Source: Streptomyces blattellae (GTDB lineage Bacteria > Actinomycetota > Actinomycetes > Streptomycetales > Streptomycetaceae). From it: DNA of 64,000 bases. The DNA is taken from NCBI RefSeq assembly GCF_009709555.1, contig NZ_WJBG01000158.1, forward strand, positions 1 through 64,000, given 5' to 3'. The notes beneath the pieces were generated by a model. The model worked only from the letters and a program-made list of their open reading frames with translations, made no database searches and was not told the origin of the DNA. Each line of letters starts with the position of its first letter. The first letter of the stretch is position 1. This document shows positions 38,790 through 47,090 of this stretch, piece by piece. The position numbers and the translations under genes are program-made.

Positions 38790-39161
38790 GTGCTGCCCAC
38801 CGAGAACCGGCTGAGGCGGCGCGAGGACTTCGCGACCGCGGTACGACGAGGACGCAGGGCCGGACGCCCGACGCTCGTCGTCCACCTTCGAAGCGATGCC
38901 ACGGACCCGCACGCGCCTGGGGAGAGCGCTCCCCCGACGCGTGCGGGTTTCGTCGTGAGCAAAGCGGTGGGCGGCGCGGTCGTACGGAACAAAGTGAAGC
39001 GCAGACTCCGTCACCTGATGCGGGAGCGAGTCGCCCTGTTGCCCCCCGGTAGCCTGGTAGTCGTACGAGCGTTGCCCGGCGCGGGCGACGCCGACCATGG
39101 ACAACTGGCCCAAGACCTGGATGCCGCTCTGCGGCGGCTGCTGGGAGGGGGCGCACGATGA
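38790..39161 (+). CDS. rnpA: Ribonuclease P protein component
   Basis: 123-aa protein subunit of RNase P, which trims the 5' leader of pre-tRNAs. It shows LPTENRLRRREDFATAVRRG, the GFVVSKAVGGAVVRNKVKRRLRHL region (read as VSKAVGGAVVRNKVKRR) with the RNR-type basic motif, and VVRALPGAG. It starts at GTG 38790, 21 bp after rpmH, and its stop overlaps the yidD start (ATGA). Confidence 0.96.
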   Translation: MLPTENRLRRREDFATAVRRGRRAGRPTLVVHLRSDATDPHAPGESAPPTRAGFVVSKAVGGAVVRNKVKRRLRHLMRERVALLPPGSLVVVRALPGAGDADHGQLAQDLDAALRRLLGGGAR

Positions 39162-39511
39162 AGTACCCGCTGCTTGCTCTGATCAAGCTCTATCAGTGGA
39201 CGATCAGTCCGCTGCTCGGGCCGGTCTGCAAGTACTACCCGTCGTGCTCCCATTACGGCTACACGGCCATTGACCGGCACGGTGCGATCAAGGGAACGGC
39301 ACTCACTGCCTGGCGCATCCTGCGGTGCAATCCGTGGTCGCTGGGCGGCGTGGACCATGTCCCGCCGCGTAAGCGACCGCGGTGGCACGAAATGCTGCGT
39401 GACGCTTGGCGCACACGCAGGGGCGGGAACTCCGCCGCCGAAACGGCCACCGAGGGGCAGATTCCTTCGAGCCCGGCCGCAGAGACCCCGTCCCATGCCC
39501 AAGGAGCATGA
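39158..39511 (+). CDS. yidD: Membrane protein insertion efficiency factor YidD
   Basis: 117 aa. The conserved core LIKLYQWTISPLLGPVCKYYPSCSHYGYTA is present in parts (IKLYQWTISPLLG, CKYYPSCSHYG), with ILRCNPWSLGGVDHVP following; the three cysteines are typical. The C-terminal ~35 residues are a variable Arg/Glu/Ala-rich tail. It assists YidC-dependent insertion and is anchored by an amphipathic helix. Translationally coupled to rnpA. Confidence 0.95.
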   Translation: MKYPLLALIKLYQWTISPLLGPVCKYYPSCSHYGYTAIDRHGAIKGTALTAWRILRCNPWSLGGVDHVPPRKRPRWHEMLRDAWRTRRGGNSAAETATEGQIPSSPAAETPSHAQGA

Positions 39512-39514
39512 TTA

Positions 39515-40792
39515 GTGGACACGATTGCCAGCCTCTTCAGCTTCATCACGACACCTGTCTCCTGGGTCATCGTCCAGTTCCACACGGTGTACGGCGCCAT
39601 TTTCGGCGATGACACCGGGTGGGCCTGGGGCCTGTCCATCGTGTCCCTGGTGATCCTGATCCGAATCTGCCTGATCCCGCTCTTCGTGCGGCAGATCAAG
39701 GCGACCCGGGCGATGCAGACGCTCCAGCCCGAGATGAAGAAGATCCAGGAGCGTTACAAGAACGACAGGCAGCGTCAGTCCGAAGAGATGATGAAGCTGT
39801 ACAAGGAGACGGGTACCAACCCGCTCTCCTCGTGCCTTCCCATCCTGGCGCAGTCGCCGTTCTTCTTCGCGCTGTACCACGTGCTCAACAGCATCGCGAA
39901 CAACGACACCGTCGGCGTGATCAACGATCGGCTGCTGGAGAGCGCGCAGCAGGCGCACATCTTCGGTGCCCCGCTGGCGGCGAAGTTCACCGACAGCTCG
40001 TCGGACGTCGCCGCGCTCGACGCCTCGCTGACCACCGTCCGCATCGTCACCGCGGTCATGATCGTCCTGATGTCGGCGTCGCAGTTCTACACGCAGCGCC
40101 AGCTGATGACGAAGAACGTCGACACCACGGTGAAGACGCCGTTCATGCAGCAGCAGAAGATGCTGATGTACATCTTCCCGGTCATGTTCGCCGTCTTCGG
40201 CATCAACTTCCCGGTGGGCGTCCTCGTCTACTGGCTGACCACCAACGTGTGGACCATGGGCCAGCAGATGTACGTCATCCGCAACAACCCGACTCCCGGT
40301 TCCAAGGCTCAGGCCGCGTACCTGGAGCGCCTGCACAAGCACGTCACGCACCATGGCAAGACGCGCAGCCGCGGTGAGAAGGCCATCGTCAAGGCCATCG
40401 TGGCCAAGGGCCGCGACCGCAACGAGTACGAGCGGAAGTTCATCAACGGCCTGAGCAAGGCCGGCCTCGCGGCTCAGACTGACGGCACCGTGGTGAAGAG
40501 CGAGACCGCGACCGTCCTGGAGACCGAGGACGGCACGCCGACCACCACCACGCCCAAGCGCCAGCAGCCGAAGCGGCAGAGCAAGTCCCAGCGGCAGGCC
40601 GGCGGCGCAAAGGCGGCTGGGGAGTCCTCCGGGCCGAAGACGTCACTGAGCAAGTCCGACGAGCCCGAGGATGCCAAGCCCGCCCCGAAGAAGGCCGCGC
40701 AGCAGAAGCCCGGCTCCGGTGGCGGCCGCAGCAAGGCCCAGTCCGGGCAGCGCAAGGGTCCGCAGCGGCCCAAGTCCCCGACCAAGAAGTAA
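39515..40792 (+). CDS. yidC: Membrane protein insertase YidC/Oxa1
   Basis: 425-aa insertase of the inner membrane, short Gram-positive form lacking the large periplasmic domain. Five hydrophobic segments include LSIVSLVILIRICLIPLFV with the charged-groove Arg, FFFALYHVLN, and NFPVGVLVYWLTTNVWTMGQQ. The C-terminal ~130 residues are a Lys/Ala/Gln/Pro-rich basic tail that probably contacts ribosomes. GTG 39515 begins 3 bp after the yidD stop. Confidence 0.96.
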   Translation: MDTIASLFSFITTPVSWVIVQFHTVYGAIFGDDTGWAWGLSIVSLVILIRICLIPLFVRQIKATRAMQTLQPEMKKIQERYKNDRQRQSEEMMKLYKETGTNPLSSCLPILAQSPFFFALYHVLNSIANNDTVGVINDRLLESAQQAHIFGAPLAAKFTDSSSDVAALDASLTTVRIVTAVMIVLMSASQFYTQRQLMTKNVDTTVKTPFMQQQKMLMYIFPVMFAVFGINFPVGVLVYWLTTNVWTMGQQMYVIRNNPTPGSKAQAAYLERLHKHVTHHGKTRSRGEKAIVKAIVAKGRDRNEYERKFINGLSKAGLAAQTDGTVVKSETATVLETEDGTPTTTTPKRQQPKRQSKSQRQAGGAKAAGESSGPKTSLSKSDEPEDAKPAPKKAAQQKPGSGGGRSKAQSGQRKGPQRPKSPTKK

Positions 40793-40807
40793 GAAGGAGT
40801 CCATCCC

Positions 40808-41320
40808 GTGACGGAAGGCACCACCTCCGCCGCTGCCGAGGGTGCAGACACCCTGACCCGCCTGGAGCAGGAGGGCGAGATCGCGGCGGACTACCTTGAG
40901 GGTCTGCTGGACATCGCCGATCTCGACGGCGACATCGACATGGATGTCGAGGCGGACCGCGCGGCTGTGTCGATCATCAGCGACTCCGGCAGCCGTGACC
41001 TGCAGAAGCTGGTCGGCCGTGACGGCGAGGTGCTGGAGGCGCTCCAGGAGCTCACGCGCCTGGCCGTGCACCGGGAGACCGGGGACCGCAGCCGCCTGAT
41101 GCTGGACATCGCGGGCTACCGGGCCAAGAAGCGCGCGGAGCTCTCCGAGCTGGGTGCGAAGGCCGCTGCCGAGGTCAGGAGCAGCGGTGAGCCCGTGAAG
41201 CTGAAGCCGATGAGTCCTTTCGAGCGCAAGGTCGTGCACGACGCGGTCAAGGCCGCGGGTCTGCGCAGTGAGTCCGAGGGCGAGGAGCCGCAGCGCTTCG
41301 TCGTTGTACTTCCTGCCTGA
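40808..41320 (+). CDS. khpB: KhpB/Jag RNA-binding protein (KH and R3H)
   Basis: 170 aa with a KH-like domain (about 25-95, LIGRD-type loop seen as KLVGRDGEVLEALQEL) and an R3H domain (about 100-165, DIAGYRAKKRAEL ... MSPFERKVVHDAVKAAGLRSESEGEEPQRFVVV read in parts). It lacks the N-terminal Jag domain seen in Firmicutes. It binds RNA and is linked to cell-wall and division regulation elsewhere. GTG 40808 follows AAGGAG. It follows yidC by 15 bp. Confidence 0.93.
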   Translation: MTEGTTSAAAEGADTLTRLEQEGEIAADYLEGLLDIADLDGDIDMDVEADRAAVSIISDSGSRDLQKLVGRDGEVLEALQELTRLAVHRETGDRSRLMLDIAGYRAKKRAELSELGAKAAAEVRSSGEPVKLKPMSPFERKVVHDAVKAAGLRSESEGEEPQRFVVVLPA

Positions 41321-41339
41321 TCGGTCCCTACGGTCCTCC

Positions 41340-41366
41340 GGCCCCGTCTGCCCGGCAGGCGGGGCC
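41340..41366 (+). terminator. Hairpin after khpB
   Basis: GGCCCCG (41340-41346) pairs with CGGGGCC (41360-41366), with CTGC/GCAG extending the stem inside, followed by AACTTT. It may attenuate read-through to rsmG. Confidence 0.7.
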
Positions 41367-41447
41367 GAACTTTGTCAGCCTGATAGTTCTGGTGGTTCTC
41401 GTGGTCGGCGTTCGGTGCGCCGATGCGGTACGGAAGGACGGTCCCCC

Positions 41448-42164
41448 GTGACGGAGGCAGCGGAGCTTCCCCCTGCGCCCGAGCAGGCGCGCGAGGTGTT
41501 CGGCGATCGCTTCGCTGATGCCGTGCGCTATGCCGAGCTGCTTGCGGAGGCGGGCGTGCAGCGCGGTCTGATCGGCCCGCGTGAGGTGCCCCGCCTCTGG
41601 GAGCGACACCTGCTGAACTGTGCGGTGCTCTCCGAGGTCGTGCCCGAGGGGGTGACCGTGTGCGATGTCGGCTCGGGTGCCGGTCTGCCCGGCATTCCTC
41701 TGGCTCTCGTCCGGGAGGACCTGAAGATTACGCTGCTGGAGCCGCTGCTGCGCCGCACCAACTTCCTGACCGAGGTCGTGGAGTTGCTGGGGCTCGATCA
41801 TGTGACGGTCGTGCGCGGTCGAGCCGAGGAAGTCATGGGGAAGCTGGCGCCCGTGCATGTCGTGACGGCTCGTGCTGTGGCGCCACTGGACCGACTGGCC
41901 GCGTGGGGCATCCCGTTGCTGCGCCCGTACGGCGAGATGCTCGCGCTCAAGGGCGACGCCGCCGAGGAGGAACTCAAGAGCGCATCCACGGCGCTGAGCA
42001 AGCTCGGAGCCGTGGAGACGTCCATCCTCCATGTGGGCGAGGGAGTGGTGGATCCGATGTCCACCGTCGTCCGTGTGGAGGTCGGCGAGAGTCCTGGAGG
42101 CGTGCGTTTCGCGGCGAAGCGCGCGAAGGCGGCCCGGACGGGGCGAGCACGTCGTCGCCGTTGA
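41448..42164 (+). CDS. rsmG: 16S rRNA (guanine527-N7)-methyltransferase
   Basis: 238-aa SAM-dependent enzyme (GidB) that methylates G527; loss gives low-level streptomycin resistance in other bacteria. Motifs: SAM-binding VCDVGSGAGLPGIPLALV, LLEPLLRRTNFL and VVRGRAEEV, with the basic C-terminus AAKRAKAARTGRARRRR. GTG 41448 is the likely start; the frame is open upstream through the khpB terminator, without conserved sequence. Precedes parAB as in most bacteria. Confidence 0.95.
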   Translation: MTEAAELPPAPEQAREVFGDRFADAVRYAELLAEAGVQRGLIGPREVPRLWERHLLNCAVLSEVVPEGVTVCDVGSGAGLPGIPLALVREDLKITLLEPLLRRTNFLTEVVELLGLDHVTVVRGRAEEVMGKLAPVHVVTARAVAPLDRLAAWGIPLLRPYGEMLALKGDAAEEELKSASTALSKLGAVETSILHVGEGVVDPMSTVVRVEVGESPGGVRFAAKRAKAARTGRARRRR

Positions 42165-42288
42165 GATGGGTGGGCACAGGAACGGGCGCTACTGATCCGT
42201 CCTGACGACGACACGTACTCCACACAAGCTGCCAAACCTACGCATGCCGGAGTGTCGCGACAGTCTGGCCAGGGCTGCTGTGCATCGT

Positions 42289-42302
42289 GTTTCACGTGAA
42301 AC
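42289..42302. other. parS site 2
   Basis: Perfect GTTTCACGTGAAAC in the rsmG-parA gap, 214 bp before the called parA start. An in-frame GTG at 42287 overlaps it. Confidence 0.95.
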
Positions 42303-42439
42303 GTCGCTCACTGCTGCACGGCATCATCAGTCGCGGCCGCGCCGCGGCCGAACCCCGCGACCGAAGGCCTCTCGGATCCCTCGGTGAGGCGCCAGCTTCC
42401 GATTCCGGCGACTCTCGATCCCCCTCAGGGGTCACAGAG

Positions 42440-42466
42440 TTGTCCACAGAGGTGGAATTCTCCACA
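42440..42466. promoter_or_regulatory. DnaA-box pair upstream of parA
   Basis: Perfect TTGTCCACA at 42440-42448 and TTCTCCACA (one mismatch) at 42458-42466, 18 bp apart and in the same orientation. They lie between a parS site and the called parA start. Confidence 0.65.
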
Positions 42467-42502
42467 GAACAACAGGCCTCACTGGTTCACGACCCCGAAG
42501 AC

Positions 42503-43576
42503 ATGGGAGGCTCTGTTCATTGCGAGCCTGATGTCGAGGAGAGTGAATCCTTGCGGTCCGACGCCAACATCGCGGGACCGATGACCGATCCGGTCCCCGG
42601 TCCCCGTACCGAATCGATGGGGGGCGATGTTTCACGTGAAACACCGCCCCCGATGGACGACACTCCCATCGGTCGTGCTGCCCAACTGGCGGTAGAGGCT
42701 CTGGGCCGCGCCGGCGAGGGCCTGCCACGGCCTGAGCAGACCCGGGTCATGGTGGTCGCCAACCAGAAGGGGGGCGTGGGCAAGACGACGACGACCGTCA
42801 ACCTTGCCGCTTCGCTGGCCCTGCATGGCAGCCGTGTCCTGGTGATCGACCTCGACCCTCAGGGCAATGCGTCCACCGCCCTGGGAATCGACCATCACGC
42901 CGAAGTTCCTTCCATCTACGACGTGTTGGTCGAGAGTAGGCCACTTTCGGAAGTCGTTCAGCCGGTCCCTGATGTCGAGGGCCTCTTCTGCGCACCCGCC
43001 ACAATCGATCTCGCCGGTGCGGAGATCGAGTTGGTGTCTCTGGTGGCCCGGGAAAGTCGGCTGCAACGAGCCATCCAGGCCTACGAGCAGCCGCTGGACT
43101 ACATCCTCATCGACTGCCCGCCTTCGCTCGGCCTGCTGACGGTCAATGCGCTGGTGGCCGGCGCGGAGGTGCTCATCCCCATCCAGTGCGAGTACTACGC
43201 GCTGGAAGGTCTGGGTCAGCTGCTGCGCAATGTCGATCTGGTGCGGGGGCACCTCAACCCCGCCCTTCATGTATCGACGATTCTGCTCACCATGTACGAC
43301 GGCCGGACGCGTCTGGCGTCCCAGGTCGCGGACGAGGTGCGCAACCACTTCGGCGGCGAGGTGCTGCGGACGAGCATTCCTCGCTCGGTCCGTATCTCCG
43401 AGGCGCCGAGCTATGGACAGACGGTGCTGACCTACGATCCCGGATCGAGCGGTGCCCTGTCCTATCTTGAGGCGGCACGAGAAATCGCGTTGAAGGGCGT
43501 GGGCGTCAGTTACGAAGCGACGCACGCCCACATCGGTGCCCAGAGCGACCCGAGCATGGTGGAGGGGATCCAGTGA
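42503..43576 (+). CDS. parA: Chromosome partitioning ATPase ParA
   Basis: 357-aa Walker ATPase that segregates origins and organises tip-directed chromosome movement in hyphae. The deviant Walker A KGGVGKT is at residues 89-95, with DLDPQGNAS and IDCPPSLG following. The first ~80 residues are a variable acidic extension. ATG 42503 is my choice; the frame is open back to GTG 42287, and later Met codons are possible, since no candidate has a strong ribosome site. A parS site lies inside the gene and encodes residues 43-47. The stop overlaps the parB start. Confidence 0.93.
   Translation: MGGSVHCEPDVEESESLRSDANIAGPMTDPVPGPRTESMGGDVSRETPPPMDDTPIGRAAQLAVEALGRAGEGLPRPEQTRVMVVANQKGGVGKTTTTVNLAASLALHGSRVLVIDLDPQGNASTALGIDHHAEVPSIYDVLVESRPLSEVVQPVPDVEGLFCAPATIDLAGAEIELVSLVARESRLQRAIQAYEQPLDYILIDCPPSLGLLTVNALVAGAEVLIPIQCEYYALEGLGQLLRNVDLVRGHLNPALHVSTILLTMYDGRTRLASQVADEVRNHFGGEVLRTSIPRSVRISEAPSYGQTVLTYDPGSSGALSYLEAAREIALKGVGVSYEATHAHIGAQSDPSMVEGIQ
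42629..42642. other. parS site 3 (inside parA)
   Basis: Perfect GTTTCACGTGAAAC encoding VSRET (ParA residues 43-47). The flanks extend the symmetry imperfectly (GGGGGCG on the left, CGCCCCC on the right). Confidence 0.95.
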
Positions 43577-44673
43577 GCGAGCGACGGAGGGGGTTGGGCC
43601 GTGGTCTCGGCGCACTGATCCCCGCTGCCCCGACGGAGAAGACGGTGCCTCCAGCGGTGGGGGGCGCTGCTGCCGCGTCCCCGACGGCGGTACCGGTGCT
43701 GACGGCCGACCGTGGCGTGGCCGCGGCCAAGGTGGCCACACTGCCGCCTGTTTCACGTGAAACCGAGGAGCCGACGGTGAACGGCGCGGCGGAGGCGCCC
43801 GCGCCTCCCATGGGCGCCCACTTCGCGGAGATCCCTCTCGATGCGATCACCCCGAACCCGCGGCAGCCGCGTGAGGTCTTCGACGAAGATGCTCTGCACG
43901 AACTTGTCACCTCCATTCAGGAGGTCGGTCTCCTCCAGCCGATCGTCGTACGGCAGATTGGCCCCACTCAGTACGAGCTCATCATGGGCGAGCGGCGCTG
44001 GCGGGCCTGTCGTGAGGCCGGCCTCGACGCGATCCCGGCGATCGTACGGGCCACGGACGACGAGAAGCTTCTCCTGGATGCCCTCCTGGAGAACTTGCAC
44101 CGTGCTCAGCTGAACCCGATCGAAGAGGCGGCTGCCTACGATCAGCTGCTGAAGGACTTCAACTGCACGCACGATCAGCTGGCGGACCGTATCGGCCGGT
44201 CCCGCCCGCAGGTCTCCAACACCCTGCGCCTGCTGAAGCTCTCACCGAAGGTCCAGAATCGGGTGGCCGCCGGTGTGCTCTCCGCCGGGCATGCGCGGGC
44301 GCTCCTTTCCGTCGACGATCCGGAGGAGCAGGAGAGGCTGGCTTACCGGGTCGTGGCCGAGGGGCTCTCGGTCCGCTCTGTCGAAGAGATCGTGACCCTG
44401 ATGGGATCCCGCCCGCAGAAGGCCCAGCGTTCCAAGGGGCCGAGGGCTGGAGCCCGGGTCTCTCCGGCTCTGACCGATCTCGCGACTCGTCTCTCGGACC
44501 GTTTTGAGACGCGAGTGAAGGTCGACCTGGGACAGAAGAAGGGCAAGATCACGGTCGAGTTCGCCTCGATAGAGGATCTTGAACGCATCCTCGGCTCACT
44601 GGCGCCCGGTGAGGGTCCTGTCCTGCAGAAGAGTCTTCTGGACGAGGACGACGCTGAGGATTCCGAAGCCTGA
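43573..44673 (+). CDS. parB: Chromosome partitioning CTPase/DNA-binding protein ParB
   Basis: 366 aa. Residues ~1-85 include the ParA-contacting GLGRGLGALIP start. The ParB/Srx domain (about 90-180) has NPRQPR and GERRWRACREAGL. The helix-turn-helix (about 200-240) has DQLADRIGRSRPQVSNTLRLL. The C-terminal dimerisation domain is near 300-360. It loads on parS and forms a sliding clamp. GTG 43573 overlaps the parA stop. A parS site is inside the gene (residues 60-64). Confidence 0.97.
   Translation: MSERRRGLGRGLGALIPAAPTEKTVPPAVGGAAAASPTAVPVLTADRGVAAAKVATLPPVSRETEEPTVNGAAEAPAPPMGAHFAEIPLDAITPNPRQPREVFDEDALHELVTSIQEVGLLQPIVVRQIGPTQYELIMGERRWRACREAGLDAIPAIVRATDDEKLLLDALLENLHRAQLNPIEEAAAYDQLLKDFNCTHDQLADRIGRSRPQVSNTLRLLKLSPKVQNRVAAGVLSAGHARALLSVDDPEEQERLAYRVVAEGLSVRSVEEIVTLMGSRPQKAQRSKGPRAGARVSPALTDLATRLSDRFETRVKVDLGQKKGKITVEFASIEDLERILGSLAPGEGPVLQKSLLDEDDAEDSEA
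43750..43763. other. parS site 4 (inside parB)
   Basis: Perfect GTTTCACGTGAAAC encoding VSRET at ParB residues 60-64, in the variable linker before the ParB/Srx domain. Confidence 0.95.
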
Positions 44674-44706
44674 GCCTCCGGCCGCCCGGGTCGTAGGCCG
44701 GTCAAC

Positions 44707-44748
44707 AGAGCGGGCCGTGTCCGGTACACACCGGACACGGCCCGCTCT
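44707..44748 (+). terminator. Terminator of parAB
   Basis: The 18-bp arms AGAGCGGGCCGTGTCCGG (44707-44724) and 44731-44748 flank a 6-nt loop, followed by TTT. It begins 34 bp after parB. Confidence 0.93.
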
Positions 44749-44846
44749 TTGCTTTGTGGCAGTTTCGATCGAATCGCAATCGTGGATACGATGCGTTCGG
44801 GTATGGCGCATCCACCCGGCAGTACCTCTCAGGGGAGGCAGGGGTC

Positions 44847-45104
44847 ATGCGAACGGTGAGCCGCACCGGACTGGTGAGCGCGGGCCTGGGACTGGGCGCC
44901 GTCGGCGGATTCGTCGGCAGCCTGCTCCGGGAGCGAAGCGCTCTGACGGCCGCCCGCGACGCGGCGGGCGAAGGAAGCGAGGAACAGCCTTCATGGGGCG
45001 CCGGCTCGTACCGCTCACGCTGGACAACCTTCAGGACCTCCCCAAGCGCTGTCGCACGTGTGTCTTCTGGGAGCTGGACCCAGTCAGCGGCGAAGCCGCG
45101 GTAA
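44847..45104 (+). CDS. Small hydrophobic ORF overlapping the GNAT gene
   Basis: Possible 85-aa product starting at ATG 44847 behind a strong AGGGGAGGCAGGGG site. The first ~30 residues are a Gly/Ala/Leu-rich hydrophobic segment (LVSAGLGLGAVGGFVGSLL), then an Ala/Glu-rich stretch. The last ~36 residues are read out of frame across the start of the acetyltransferase gene. The good ribosome site and membrane-like start favour a real small protein; the overlapping tail argues that it may be shorter in relatives. Function unknown. Confidence 0.45.
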   Translation: MRTVSRTGLVSAGLGLGAVGGFVGSLLRERSALTAARDAAGEGSEEQPSWGAGSYRSRWTTFRTSPSAVARVSSGSWTQSAAKPR

Positions 45105-45610
45105 AGGCGGGTACCCCGGGCCTGGAGAAGGAAGCCTGGATCTCCGCCGTACTGCTGGACTGGGGATCCTGCGGCCGCGTGGTGTACGTCGACGAGGTGC
45201 CTGTGGGTTTCGTGCTCTACGCCCCTCCCGCCTACGTCCCCCGCTCGACGGCGTTTCCCACGAGCCCTGTATCACCCGACGCCGTGCAGTTGATGACCGC
45301 ATTCATCATGCCGGGCTACCAGGGCCAGGGACTGGGCCGAGTGATGGTGCAGACGGTCGCGAAGGATCTGCTGCGCCGGAGCTTCAAGGCGATCGAAGCT
45401 TTCGGTGACGCTCGTTGGTCGGAGCCTGCTTGTGTTCTGCCCGCTGACCATTTGACGGCCGTGGGCTTCAAGACGGTCCGGCCTCACCCCACATATCCGC
45501 GATTGCGTCTGGAACTGCGGACGACGCTCTCCTGGAAGGAAGACGTGGAGATGGCGTTGGACCGGTTGCTGGGGGCCGTTCAGAAGGAGCCGGTGCTGCG
45601 ACCGCTGTAG
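44993..45610 (+). CDS. GNAT family N-acetyltransferase
   Basis: 205 aa. The GNAT acetyl-CoA loop is seen as AFIMPGYQGQGLGRVMV, with VVYVDEVPVGFVLYAPP as the central strands and FKAIEAFGD after it. The N-terminus LVPLTLDNLQDLPKRC and the tail DVEMALDRLLGAVQKEP are well conserved next to parB in streptomycetes. ATG 44993 follows GAGGA. The substrate is unknown. It is convergent with trxA, sharing a terminator. Confidence 0.88.
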   Translation: MGRRLVPLTLDNLQDLPKRCRTCVFWELDPVSGEAAVKAGTPGLEKEAWISAVLLDWGSCGRVVYVDEVPVGFVLYAPPAYVPRSTAFPTSPVSPDAVQLMTAFIMPGYQGQGLGRVMVQTVAKDLLRRSFKAIEAFGDARWSEPACVLPADHLTAVGFKTVRPHPTYPRLRLELRTTLSWKEDVEMALDRLLGAVQKEPVLRPL

Positions 45611-45625
45611 AGACCCTCCGACAAC

Positions 45626-45659
45626 CGAATGGGCCAGCCTTAAGAGGCTGGCCCATTCG
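45626..45659. terminator. Bidirectional terminator between GNAT gene and trxA
   Basis: The 14-bp arms CGAATGGGCCAGCC (45626-45639) and 45646-45659 flank a 6-nt loop. A parS site starts 2 bp later. Confidence 0.9.
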
Positions 45660-45660
45660 T

Positions 45661-45674
45661 GTTTCACGTGAAAC
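45661..45674. other. parS site 5
   Basis: Perfect GTTTCACGTGAAAC directly between a bidirectional terminator and the trxA stop. Confidence 0.95.
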
Positions 45675-45679
45675 ATCGA

Positions 45680-46012
45680 CTACTCGGCGATGAAGTCCTC
45701 AAGGTCGCGGACAATCGCGGCCTTCGGCTTCGCGCCGACGATGGTCTTGGCGACCTCGCCGTTCTGGTAGACGTTCAGCGTCGGGATGGACATGACGCCG
45801 TACTTGGCGGCCGTACCCGGGTTTTCATCGATATTCAGCTTGACGATCTCGATCTTGTCGCCGTACTCGGCAGCGATCGCCTCAAGGGAGGGCGCGATCT
45901 GGCGGCACGGACCGCACCAGGCGGCCCAGAAGTCCACCAGAACGGGCTTGTCGCTCTTGAGGACGTCCTGCTCGAAAGAGTCGTCGGTTACATGCTTCAG
46001 GGTGCCGGCCAC
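45680..46012 (-). CDS. trxA: Thioredoxin
   Basis: 110-aa disulphide reductase. The active site WCGPC is in VDFWAAWCGPCRQIAP, and the cis-Pro is in MSIPTLNVYQNG. Full length and cytosolic. It is 41 bp downstream of trxB and on the same strand, so reduced by TrxB made from the same transcript under the SigR-type promoter upstream of trxB. Confidence 0.97.
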   Translation of the reverse strand: MAGTLKHVTDDSFEQDVLKSDKPVLVDFWAAWCGPCRQIAPSLEAIAAEYGDKIEIVKLNIDENPGTAAKYGVMSIPTLNVYQNGEVAKTIVGAKPKAAIVRDLEDFIAE

Positions 46013-46053
46013 GGCGGGCTCCTTAACTGGTCGGTGCGTGGGGCGGATGAGGG

Positions 46054-47022
46054 TCAGACAGCGGTCTTCTCGGGCTCGGCCTGCTCCTCGTCCGCCAGGG
46101 CGGAGAGGAAGCGCTCGGCGTCGAGGGCGGCGGAGCAGCCGGTGCCGGCCGCGGTGATCGCCTGGCGGTAGGTGTGGTCCACGACGTCACCGGCGGCGAA
46201 GACACCGGCCAAATTGGTGCGCGTCGAGGGGGCGTCGACCTTCAGATAGCCCTCCTCGTCCAGGTTGAGCTGGCCCTTGAACAGCTCGGTGCGCGGGTCG
46301 TGGCCGATTGCGATGAACAGGCCGGTCACCGGCAGGTCCGAGAACTCACCGGTCTTGACGTTGCGCAGCTTCAGGCCGGACAGCTTCTGGTCACCCTGGA
46401 CTTCGGCCACCTCGCTGTCCCAGATGAAGTTGATCTTCGGGTCGGCGAAGGCGCGCTCCTGCATCGCCTTGGAGGCCCGCAGGGTGTCACGGCGATGCAC
46501 GATCGTCACGGACTTGGCGAAGCGGGAGAGGAAGGTCGCCTCCTCCATCGCGGTGTCGCCGCCGCCGATCACGGCGATGTCCTGGTCCTTGAAGAAGAAG
46601 CCGTCGCATGTGGCGCACCAGGAGACCCCGCGCCCGGAGAGGGCGTCCTCGTTCGGCAGGCCCAGCTTGCGGTGCTGCGAGCCGGTGGCGACGATCACGG
46701 CCTTCGCCTGGTGGACCGTGCCGGTGGTGTCCGTGACCGTCTTGATCTCACCGGACAGGTCGACGGCCACCACATCGTCCGGGACGAGCTCGGCACCGAA
46801 GCGCTCGGACTGGGCGCGCATGTTGTCCATGAGCTCGGGGCCCATGATGCCGTCCTGGAAGCCCGGGAAGTTCTCCACATCGGTGGTGTTCATCAGGGCG
46901 CCACCCGCGGTGACGGCGCCCTCGAACACCAGCGGCTTCAGCGACGCGCGCGCGGTGTACAGCGCCGCCGTGTAGCCGGCGGGCCCTGAGCCGATGATGA
47001 TCACGTTACGAACGTCGCTCAC
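46054..47022 (-). CDS. trxB: Thioredoxin reductase
   Basis: 322-aa flavoprotein transferring electrons from NADPH to thioredoxin. The FAD motif GSGPAGYTAA is at about residues 12-21, the redox pair is in WCATCDGFFF, the NADPH motif is GGGDTAMEEA and the C-terminal FAD motif is GVFAAGDVVDHTYRQ. The last ~15 residues (LADEEQAEPEKTAV) are an extra acidic tail. A near-perfect SigR promoter precedes it. Confidence 0.97.
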   Translation of the reverse strand: MSDVRNVIIIGSGPAGYTAALYTARASLKPLVFEGAVTAGGALMNTTDVENFPGFQDGIMGPELMDNMRAQSERFGAELVPDDVVAVDLSGEIKTVTDTTGTVHQAKAVIVATGSQHRKLGLPNEDALSGRGVSWCATCDGFFFKDQDIAVIGGGDTAMEEATFLSRFAKSVTIVHRRDTLRASKAMQERAFADPKINFIWDSEVAEVQGDQKLSGLKLRNVKTGEFSDLPVTGLFIAIGHDPRTELFKGQLNLDEEGYLKVDAPSTRTNLAGVFAAGDVVDHTYRQAITAAGTGCSAALDAERFLSALADEEQAEPEKTAV

Positions 47023-47090
47023 GGCTTGATTCCTCGTCTCTGGACTCGTCAGTACGGCCGGTGGAGCCCTCTCGAACTCTCACCCCACCC

